Of a stretch of DNA of 5,138 nt, positions 1 to 4,597 are shown piece after piece. The stretch is taken from positions 1 through 5,138 of the forward strand of contig CAMIFA010000235.1 of the NCBI GenBank assembly GCA_946221495.1, in the 5' to 3' direction. This DNA is from an uncultured cyanobacterium (lineage in GTDB: Bacteria > Cyanobacteriota > Cyanobacteriia > Cyanobacteriales > Chroococcidiopsidaceae). Every line of letters begins with the position of its first letter. Positions within the stretch are counted from its first letter, which is position 1. Both the position numbers and the translations under genes were made by a program. The notes beneath the pieces were generated by a model. It had not been told where the DNA came from. It did no database searches and saw only the letters and a program-made list of their open reading frames with translations.

Positions 1-523
1 CTAAAGGTTGATAGCCTAAGGAATCTGTTGCATAATCCAACATCAGGGCATCGCGCTGGCGACAATGACGCGATATTAGCTGTCGCCATTGGTTTAGGGG
101 AAACGCATCTAGATCGGGTTGTCCATAACGAAACTCAATTGGTAATTCTAAGCGAGGCGAGTAAAGTGGGGTGTCGTCCTTCAAGCTAGATCCATAGGTT
201 GACACCCTTAAGGCTTTACCAAAGGACTTGTTTGGCTGCAATTTCTGAATTGGAACTGAATGCAACAAATCATCCGGCAGTTGAGCGCAGACAAACGTAC
301 CGGAACCGCTAACTGCTTGCAAATATCCTTCACTGATTAACTGTTCATAGCAACCAGTTACAGTTGTACGCGAAATTGCCAAAGAACTTGCTAAAGCTCT
401 AGTTGAAGGAAGGCGCTGCTTTGGTAACAACTGTCCCGATAAAATTAACTGACGGAATGCTTCGTAAAGTTGGCGATGTAACGGCAGGTTGCTTTTGGGG
501 TCAAGAGCGATCGCAAATTCCAT
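1..523 (-). CDS. pdxR: MocR/PdxR-family transcriptional regulator (GntR winged helix fused to aminotransferase-like domain), partial
   Basis: The gene starts at the ATG complementary to 521-523 and runs off the left edge, leaving 174 codons, about the first third of a usual 450-500 residue protein. Residues about 10-78 form a GntR-type winged helix: a first helix (LHRQLYEAFRQLI), then RLPSTRALA, the recognition region SRTTVTGCYEQL, and the wing SGSGTFV. A linker of about 45 residues follows. From about residue 130 the fold-type-I aminotransferase domain begins with FRYGQPDLDAFPLNQWRQL and a GYQPL segment, the classic entry of MocR proteins. The PLP lysine lies outside the window. Family members are cytoplasmic and use bound PLP or its adducts as the regulatory signal. 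It is divergent from a pyridoxamine-oxidase-like gene, and the shared intergenic region holds PdxR-like operator copies, one of them 6 bases upstream of this start, which suggests autoregulation. The family call is very secure; the PdxR subtype rests on the operator motif and context. Confidence 0.93.
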   Translation of the reverse strand, partial: MEFAIALDPKSNLPLHRQLYEAFRQLILSGQLLPKQRLPSTRALASSLAISRTTVTGCYEQLISEGYLQAVSGSGTFVCAQLPDDLLHSVPIQKLQPNKSFGKALRVSTYGSSLKDDTPLYSPRLELPIEFRYGQPDLDAFPLNQWRQLISRHCRQRDALMLDYATDSLGYQPL

Positions 524-528
524 ATTCC

Positions 529-539
529 GAAAGTGGACT
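529..539 (+). promoter_or_regulatory. Probable PdxR operator, copy 1 (GAAAGTGGACT)
   Basis: The element GAAAGTGGACT lies immediately upstream of the regulator start. It repeats in opposite orientation at 571-581 as GAAAGTGGTCT (read on the minus strand), differing only at the W position. It matches the AAAGTGGWCTA consensus I recall for PdxR of Corynebacterium glutamicum, except for the last base. The copy overlaps the predicted transcription start of the regulator gene (about 537), a position that fits repression by its own product. The match is seen directly; its role is inferred. Confidence 0.65.
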
Positions 540-543
540 GCTA

Positions 544-571
544 ATTAAATCCAGAATTGGTACTTGTACAA
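544..571 (-). promoter_or_regulatory. Candidate sigma-70-type promoter for the MocR/PdxR gene
   Basis: Read on the minus strand, TTGTAC (571-566) is followed after 16 bases by TTTAAT (549-544), which has 5 of 6 matches to TATAAT. The -35 is weak (3 of 6 to TTGACA), as expected for a regulated promoter. The start would fall near 537, inside operator copy 1, about 14 bases upstream of the ATG. No rightward promoter of similar quality is visible; the best option is TTGGTA (557-562) with a poor TCATAT (580-585). Confidence 0.35.
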
Positions 572-572
572 G
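563..572. repeat. Perfect 10-base palindrome CTTGTACAAG between the operator copies
   Basis: CTTGTACAAG reads the same on both strands and abuts the second PdxR-like element. The surrounding bases add imperfect symmetry (TGGT at 558-561 facing ACCA at 573-576, one base off-centre). It may be an accessory operator or simply part of the -35 region of the leftward promoter; no function can be assigned from sequence alone. Confidence 0.4.
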
Positions 573-581
573 ACCACTTTC
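571..581 (-). promoter_or_regulatory. Probable PdxR operator, copy 2 (GAAAGTGGTCT on minus strand)
   Basis: This is the second copy of the 11-base element, inverted relative to the one at 529-539. The centres (534 and 576) are 42 bases apart, close to four turns of B-DNA, so both sites face the same side of the helix. It overlaps the candidate -35 end of the regulator promoter and lies between the possible -35 and -10 of the rightward operon, so it could affect both directions. Confidence 0.65.
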
Positions 582-619
582 ATATCTAGCCTAGCAGTGT
601 GGTTAGCAAAAAGTATGAA

Positions 620-1294
620 ATGAGCCAGGAGAACTTTACACCAACACAACGCAGCACTTTAAAGCGGGTATCCAAACGTGGGCATTATGAGCGCGCTACT
701 GTATATCAAATTTTGGATGAAGGATTAGTCTGCCACGTAAGCTTTGTTGCTAATAAGCAGCCCTACGCAATCCCTACAGCTTATGGGCGGGTAAAAGACA
801 AGCTATACATTCATGGCTCACCCGCAAGCCGAATGCTACGCACATTACAAGAAGGTATTGAGGTCTGCGTGACTGTAACCTTACTTGATGGTTTAGTGCT
901 GGCACGTTCAGCATTTCATCACTCAATGAACTATCGCTCAGTTGTGGTATTTGGGACAGCAACAACGGTGCAAGATTCTAGGGAAAAGCTAGAAGCACTT
1001 CACGCATTTTCTGAACATATTGTCCCTGGTCGCTGGGCAGAAGTTCGTCCGCCAAGCCAGACTGAGATTGCGGGAACTTTGGTACTGTGTTTGCCACTTG
1101 TAGAAGTAAGCGCGAAGGTGCGTACAGGTTCGCCTCTTGATGATGAGGCAGATTATGAATTGCCAGTATGGGCAGGTGAGATCCCACTACATTTTATAGC
1201 GGCTGCACCAATTAACGATCCGCGTTTACAGCCAGGAATTGAACCACCTACCTACGCATTGAATTACACCACCAAAAGAGAAAAATTGATGTAA
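620..1294 (+). CDS. Pyridoxamine 5'-phosphate oxidase-like FMN-binding protein (NimA/Pyridox_ox_2 type)
   Basis: This 224-residue protein has the split-barrel flavin-binding fold of the PNPOx-like superfamily. Visible hallmarks are the N-terminal TLKRVSKRGHYERATVYQIL, the strand segment GLVCHVSFV, PYAIPTAYGR, the HGSPASRMLR stretch that in this family binds flavin phosphate, and SAFHHSMNYRSVVVFG. The C-terminal part has AKVRTGSP-DDEADY and PVWAGEIPL, typical of the longer NimA-like members. It is not PdxH itself, so the reaction is unknown; members reduce or oxidise small substrates with FMN or bind heme or F420. I chose the ATG at 620 because the family usually begins MSxxF-TP(T)-R(S/T)TLKR. 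An in-frame GTG at 599 would add seven residues but lies very close to the putative transcription start. No clear Shine-Dalgarno sequence precedes either. It is the first gene of the rightward operon facing the PdxR-type regulator. Confidence 0.88.
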   Translation: MSQENFTPTQRSTLKRVSKRGHYERATVYQILDEGLVCHVSFVANKQPYAIPTAYGRVKDKLYIHGSPASRMLRTLQEGIEVCVTVTLLDGLVLARSAFHHSMNYRSVVVFGTATTVQDSREKLEALHAFSEHIVPGRWAEVRPPSQTEIAGTLVLCLPLVEVSAKVRTGSPLDDEADYELPVWAGEIPLHFIAAAPINDPRLQPGIEPPTYALNYTTKREKLM

Positions 1295-1343
1295 TCATGA
1301 GAGCGAGTTTGAAGCGATCGCCTACCCAACAGTTAGCTAGAAA

Positions 1344-2189
1344 ATGAATAAAATGCCTTATCTTGCAGGTATTTACATTTATCCAATTAAGTCATTAGAT
1401 GGCATTGCAGTTACCCAAGCAACCGTTCTCAAAAGTGGCGCTCTCAAGCACGATCGCGAATTCGCCATTTTTGATCAAAAAGGTCAGTTTGTTAATGGCA
1501 AACGCCATTCTAAAATTCATTTACTGCGCTCTTACTTTGATGTTGATGCTCGGACTGTCTGTTTTCAAGTTCAAGACACCGAGCAAAAATATGAGTTTCA
1601 TTTAGATGAACGAAGTGCGATCGCCGCTTGGTTAAGCAACTTTTTCGGCTTCCCTGTCCAATTGCTCCAAAACTCCTTAATGGGTTTCCCAGATGATACC
1701 AATGCATCTGGAGCTACTGTAATTAGCACAGCAACTTTGGAAGCGATCACAACTTGGTTCCCTGGACTGAATCTAGATGAGATGCGAATTCGCCTGAGAA
1801 CTAACCTTGAAATGAGCGGAGTACCTGTGTTTCGGGAAGATCAGTTATTTGCCGAGACAGATGCAGTTGTGCAGTTTCAAGTAGGTGATGTCATGTTTCA
1901 AGGAGTTAATCCCTGCCAGCGTTGTGTTGTCCCGACACGAAACCCTTTTACAGCAGCAGCATATCCAAATTTTCAAAAGATATTCGTAGCAAAACGCCGA
2001 GAAAGCTTACCATCTTGGGCAGCATCTCGCTTCAATCACTTTTTTAAGTTAGCTGTCAATACAAGATTACCTGCATCAGAAGCAAGCAAAACTATCCAAG
2101 TTGGAGACGCAATTAAGATTTTAGACAAAGCGAAAGTAACAGTGGAGGAATTTTGCAGCGATCGCCTGCCATTAACCCAGAAACACTAG
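1344..2189 (+). CDS. MOSC domain protein with MOSC N-terminal beta barrel (YcbX/mARC-like)
   Basis: This 281-residue protein has two domains. The N-terminal barrel (about residues 5-110) shows LAGIYIYPIKSLDG and LKHDREFAIFDQKG. The MOSC domain (about 125-265) shows RIRLRTNLEM, the segment NPCQRCVVPTRNP (residues 189-201) and a closing VGDAIKIL. In YcbX and mARC the cysteine of this segment, here most likely C194 after the conserved arginine, ligates the molybdenum cofactor. Known members reduce N-hydroxylated compounds, taking electrons from a partner or fused domain; no ferredoxin domain is fused here, so a separate donor is needed. It starts 49 bases after the flavoprotein gene, in the same direction, which suggests co-transcription. 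A second in-frame ATG at 1353 is an equally possible start; neither has a clear ribosome-binding site. The last 20 or so residues extend beyond the usual end of the domain and overlap the next gene. Confidence 0.9.
   Translation: MNKMPYLAGIYIYPIKSLDGIAVTQATVLKSGALKHDREFAIFDQKGQFVNGKRHSKIHLLRSYFDVDARTVCFQVQDTEQKYEFHLDERSAIAAWLSNFFGFPVQLLQNSLMGFPDDTNASGATVISTATLEAITTWFPGLNLDEMRIRLRTNLEMSGVPVFREDQLFAETDAVVQFQVGDVMFQGVNPCQRCVVPTRNPFTAAAYPNFQKIFVAKRRESLPSWAASRFNHFFKLAVNTRLPASEASKTIQVGDAIKILDKAKVTVEEFCSDRLPLTQKH
2144..2149 (+). promoter_or_regulatory. Ribosome-binding site GGAGGA for the EamA transporter gene
   Basis: GGAGGA lies inside the MOSC gene, three bases before the TTG at 2153. It is the only strong Shine-Dalgarno sequence in the window and decides the start of the transporter, since the next in-frame ATG would remove the first membrane helix. 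The spacing is shorter than the usual 5-9 bases. Confidence 0.6.
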
Positions 2190-3046
2190 GATTAGCATAC
2201 GGTTTTTTGGGCGTACTCGGCTTTAGCCTAACTTTACCAGCAACACGGGCGGCTGTCGCTGACCTCGATCCAGTTGTAGTTGGGCTAGGACGTGCCTTAG
2301 TTGCAGCTATGTTGGCGGCGTTACTTTTAAGAGCTACCGGACAGAAACGCCCTTCTACAAAACAACTAAAAAGCTTATTGATTGTTGCCTTTGGGGTAAT
2401 TCTGGGATTTCCCCTATTATCTGCTTGGGCAATGCAACAACTGCCAGCTGCTCATAGTGCAGTAATTACGGGAATTGTGCCTTTAGCGACGGCGATCGCT
2501 GGGACGATTCGATCTGGCGATCGCCCATCACGGGGCTTCTGGATAGCCAGTATCGCTGGTAGCATGACTGTGATTGTTTATGCGATAATTTCCGGTGCAG
2601 GTCAGCCTCAGACTGCTGATCTTGCTCTAATTGGTGCTAGTGTAGCGGCTGCTATTGGCTACGCCGAGGGTGGACTTTTGGCACAGGTGATGGGGGGCTG
2701 GCAAGTGATTAGTTGGGCTTTGGTACTAGCTGCTCCTATTGTAGTTTTACCTGTGATCATGGCAACGTTACAACAGGGATTGGTTGCTTCACCTACTGCT
2801 TGGTTAGGTTTCGGTTATGTCAGTGTTATTAGCCAATTTTTTGCCTTTTTTGCTTGGTATCAGGGGCTAGCTATAGGCGGTGTAGCACGAGTTAGTCAAA
2901 TTCAACTTTTGCAACCGTTTTTGACAATTTTGGCATCGGCGTTACTGTTGGGTGAGGCGATCGCGCCTTTTACCATCGGAACCGCAACTTTAGTAGTTGC
3001 TACTGTAGCTTTAGGTAAAAAAGCAGCGATTGAACGCAAATCATGA
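2153..3046 (+). CDS. EamA/DMT-superfamily transporter, ten membrane helices
   Basis: This 297-residue inner-membrane protein consists of two tandem EamA repeats (about residues 12-145 and 155-290), each with about five hydrophobic segments, the standard 10-helix layout of the drug/metabolite transporter superfamily. Recognisable stretches are FLGVLGFSLTLPATRAA in the first helix, GLGRALVAAMLAALLL, GYAEGGLLAQVMGGWQV at the start of the second half, and LLQPFLTILASALLLGEAIAP in the ninth-helix region. Family members move amino acids, nucleosides, polyamines and other small metabolites, often outward; the substrate cannot be read from sequence. The start is the TTG at 2153, supported by GGAGGA and by completeness of helix 1; it overlaps the MOSC gene by 37 bases in another frame, implying translational coupling. 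As the last gene of an operon facing a PLP-sensing regulator, transport of a B6 vitamer, amine or amino acid is a reasonable inference only. Confidence 0.9.
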   Translation: MQRSPAINPETLGLAYGFLGVLGFSLTLPATRAAVADLDPVVVGLGRALVAAMLAALLLRATGQKRPSTKQLKSLLIVAFGVILGFPLLSAWAMQQLPAAHSAVITGIVPLATAIAGTIRSGDRPSRGFWIASIAGSMTVIVYAIISGAGQPQTADLALIGASVAAAIGYAEGGLLAQVMGGWQVISWALVLAAPIVVLPVIMATLQQGLVASPTAWLGFGYVSVISQFFAFFAWYQGLAIGGVARVSQIQLLQPFLTILASALLLGEAIAPFTIGTATLVVATVALGKKAAIERKS

Positions 3047-3058
3047 TAAACATGAGAT

Positions 3059-3634
3059 TTATTCCAGAAAGCAGCGACGCTGCAAAGCAAGCTTTAGCAG
3101 AGTTTGATACTGTTTCTCGTTAATTGTATAAGCTCCAAATCGCTCTAGGTGGGGATTCATCATTTGCGCGTCAAAAAGCACAAAGGAATGCGATCGCAAT
3201 CTTTCCACTAACTTCACTAACGCTACTTTCGAGCCTTCGGAAATTCGATAAAACATTGATTCCCCAATAAAGGCTCCCCCAATCACAATTCCTAAAATCC
3301 CCCCAGCTAGCTGCTCACCTTGCCAAGTTTCAAAACTATAAGCCCAACCGCACTGATATAATTCCCAGTAAATTTCTTGCAATTGAGGGGAAATCCAAGT
3401 AGTTTCACGAGCAGCACAGCCAGCAACTACGGCTTTGAAATCGTGGTTAACGGCAACAGTGAAACGCTCCGAGTTGAGAACGCGCCGCAGCGACTTAGGA
3501 TAGTAAAATCTTTCATCCAAGGGTATTAACGTGCGCTCATAACTGGAATACCACCCCAGGCTATTAGTTTCATCAGCCATCAAAAAATAACCTTGAGCAT
3601 ATCCCTGAACGATCGCCGGAATATTAAATTCCAT
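3059..3634 (-). CDS. aat: Leucyl/phenylalanyl-tRNA-protein transferase
   Basis: The enzyme transfers Leu or Phe from aminoacyl-tRNA to proteins with N-terminal Arg or Lys, making an N-degron recognised by ClpS and degraded by a Clp protease in the cytoplasm. Family signatures are QGYAQGYF near the N-terminus, TTWISPQLQEIYWELYQCGWAYS (residues 78-100), ETWQGEQLAGGILGI, GESMFYR (124-130), SKVALV (135-140) and FDAQM (154-158). D155 and Q157 correspond to the E. coli catalytic residues D186 and Q188, and E125 to E156. At 191 residues it is about 40 shorter than the E. coli enzyme, mostly at the N-terminus, where the usual segment with NGLLAxGGDL is absent; the GNAT-like catalytic part is complete. 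I believe short forms are normal in cyanobacteria. It converges on the transporter gene with 12 bases between the stops. No Shine-Dalgarno sequence is visible. Confidence 0.93.
   Translation of the reverse strand: MEFNIPAIVQGYAQGYFLMADETNSLGWYSSYERTLIPLDERFYYPKSLRRVLNSERFTVAVNHDFKAVVAGCAARETTWISPQLQEIYWELYQCGWAYSFETWQGEQLAGGILGIVIGGAFIGESMFYRISEGSKVALVKLVERLRSHSFVLFDAQMMNPHLERFGAYTINEKQYQTLLKLALQRRCFLE
3071..3083. repeat. Hairpin-forming inverted repeat GCAGCGACGCTGC near convergent gene ends
   Basis: GCAGCG and CGCTGC flank a single central base, giving a perfect inverted repeat that can fold as a 5-base-pair stem with a GAC loop. It lies in the last codons of aat, 25 bases after the transporter stop. 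No T-run follows on either strand, so a classical intrinsic terminator is not supported; it could still stabilise 3' ends or weaken read-through between the converging genes. Confidence 0.35.
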
Positions 3635-3755
3635 GAAGCATATTTGAGCTGTGGCAGGTATTTCTATGAAGAATTTAAAGATCCAAATCTATACAGCTAG
3701 CCAGCGCCGGATTTTTTATCATCTAAAAACTATACAATTAAAATCTAATAGCAGT

Positions 3756-3778
3756 GACTAAAGGTTAGTCTTCCTTTA
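3756..3778. repeat. Overlapping small inverted repeats upstream of the unknown gene
   Basis: GACTA (3756-3760) pairs with TAGTC (3766-3770), and alternatively TAAAGG (3759-3764) pairs with CCTTTA (3773-3778). The two pairings are mutually exclusive and sit 50-70 bases upstream of the gene at 3828. They could be an operator or leader structure. The rest of this 193-base intergenic stretch (3635-3827) is AT-rich, with no promoter that I would call confidently in either direction. Confidence 0.3.
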
Positions 3779-3827
3779 ACAAAAGTACAGAACTATTCTT
3801 TCCCTAGCCTCTTGCCTCTACATCATA

Positions 3828-4157
3828 ATGTCTGAACTCATCCCAGCAATCACTTTGCCAGCTGCTCATAACGCCCAGCAAGAGGGCGAATGGCTCAGAA
3901 ATGTTTTGCAACGGTGGCTGGATGAAGAATTTCTGCCAGAGCCAATTAATGATCAAATTGCTCAAAGAGCCGCCCAGATTTTTGTAAGGCAACGGATGGA
4001 AGGAGAAAATGACCTTGGATGTCTTGTGATCGCCATTGTCACAGAGATGCAGGCGTTTGATTTCTCCAAAAGTTTTTATGGTGAGTTTGCGATCGCTAAC
4101 GCAGTCAGCGATCTACTCTTAGATAGCCTGGGAATTGATCGCTGCTGTGGGCAATAG
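3828..4157 (+). CDS. Conserved cyanobacterial protein of unknown function, 109 residues
   Basis: I do not recognise a named family. The protein is acidic and soluble-looking, with no signal peptide, membrane segment or metal-binding motif. The first 17 residues (SELIPAITLPAAHNAQQEG) look flexible; residues about 18-60 should be helical (EWLRNVLQRWLDEEFLP, then NDQIAQRAAQIFVRQRM). The core EGENDLGCLVIAIVTEMQAFDF, then SFYGEFAIANAVSDLLLDSLG, has the even, well-packed look of a conserved small fold. It ends with paired cysteines in DRCCGQ, which could matter for redox or metal binding. Coding is supported by good codon composition, a stop-free full-length frame and a HIP1 octamer read through in frame. 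It has its own intergenic region, is not in an operon, and its neighbours aat and rpsN point to no function. No ribosome-binding site is visible, which is common in cyanobacteria. Confidence 0.82.
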   Translation: MSELIPAITLPAAHNAQQEGEWLRNVLQRWLDEEFLPEPINDQIAQRAAQIFVRQRMEGENDLGCLVIAIVTEMQAFDFSKSFYGEFAIANAVSDLLLDSLGIDRCCGQ

Positions 4158-4198
4158 CAGTCAGCCTAAACTTGTGCCAAAAGCTAACTAACCATTCC

Positions 4199-4211
4199 TA
4201 GCTAATAGCTA
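4199..4211. repeat. Short hairpin TAGCT-AAT-AGCTA between converging genes
   Basis: TAGCT (4199-4203) and AGCTA (4207-4211) form a 5-base-pair stem with a 3-base loop between the stop of the unknown gene and the stop of rpsN. More AGCTA/TAGCT units lie on both sides of it (about 4180-4226). The stem is AT-rich and has no T-run, so this is at best a weak terminator. Confidence 0.22.
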
Positions 4212-4213
4212 AA

Positions 4214-4516
4214 CTACCAGCTAGATTTAACTACACCCGGCAAAAGACCTTCGTGAGCCCATTCCCGGAACACATTCCGCGATAGCCCAAAATCTTTATA
4301 AACACCTCTAGAGCGCCCAGTTACCCAGCAACGATTCCGCAAGCGGGTACGAGCGCTGTTTCGAGGTAGCTGTTGAATTTGCCGATGTAACTGTAACTTC
4401 TCTCTTTGGGAAGTAGCGCTTTCAAACTGTTCTATTAACGCTTGCCGCTTGTCAGCGTACTTTGCCACAATGCTTTCGCGTTTTTTCTCGCGCTCAATCG
4501 AGCTTTTTTTAGCCAT
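4214..4516 (-). CDS. rpsN: 30S ribosomal protein S14 (zinc-free long form)
   Basis: This 100-residue basic protein binds 16S rRNA in the head of the small subunit. It begins MAKKSSIEREKKRE and carries the S14 signature in the C-terminal half: RNSARTRLRNRCWVTGRSRG followed by YKDFGLSRNVFREWAHEG and LLPGVVKSSW at the C-terminus. The length and the absence of the two CxxC zinc motifs place it in the long C-minus class, the normal type in cyanobacteria and plastids. As in other cyanobacteria the gene stands alone rather than in the large ribosomal-protein operon. It is followed by the convergent unknown gene and lies 81 bases downstream of nth in the same direction, so it may have its own promoter in that gap. 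The ATG at 4516 gives the full family length. Confidence 0.97.
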   Translation of the reverse strand: MAKKSSIEREKKRESIVAKYADKRQALIEQFESATSQREKLQLHRQIQQLPRNSARTRLRNRCWVTGRSRGVYKDFGLSRNVFREWAHEGLLPGVVKSSW

Positions 4517-4546
4517 AAATCTTGTGATTTCTTTCTAGTAAAGACA

Positions 4547-4569
4547 GTATTCTCTATTCTATCGAATAC
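4547..4569. repeat. Inverted repeat GTATTC-N11-GAATAC upstream of rpsN
   Basis: GTATTC (4547-4552) and GAATAC (4564-4569) are perfect complements with 11 bases between, and further ATTC/GAAT units lie inside the loop (CTATTCTATCGAATAC). It sits 30-53 bases upstream of the rpsN start, in the leader or promoter region. It could be an operator or an mRNA structure for autogenous control of S14, or part of a 3' end for nth. On the minus strand, TAGAAT inside it resembles a -10 box, but no matching -35 is seen. Confidence 0.35.
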
Positions 4570-4597
4570 CTTAGCAGGGATATAGTGTTATTTAAAA

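Noticed and set aside
163..169. Further AAAGTGG heptamer inside the regulator gene
   Set aside because: The following bases (GGT) do not match the WCT part of the operator, and the site is within coding sequence; a heptamer this short is expected by chance.
403..594. 63-codon plus-strand open frame over the regulator start and operator region
   Set aside because: It is antisense to the well-supported MocR coding sequence, and its translation has no protein-like conservation pattern.
599..619. GTG at 599 as start of the flavoprotein gene
   Set aside because: The ATG at 620 matches the usual family N-terminus, and the GTG lies almost at the likely transcription start; retained only as an alternative.
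1432..1438. AAAGTGG heptamer inside the MOSC gene
   Set aside because: Followed by CGC rather than WCT, and internal to a coding region; treated as chance.
2492..2524. Two HIP1 octamers 25 bases apart as a possible tandem repeat or site-specific recombination site
   Set aside because: Both are in frame in the transporter coding sequence and the sequence between them is not repeated; this fits the general HIP1 density of the region.
3635..3827. Possible small RNA or tRNA gene in the longest intergenic stretch
   Set aside because: No cloverleaf, T-loop motif or strong terminator is visible; only short AT-rich hairpins.
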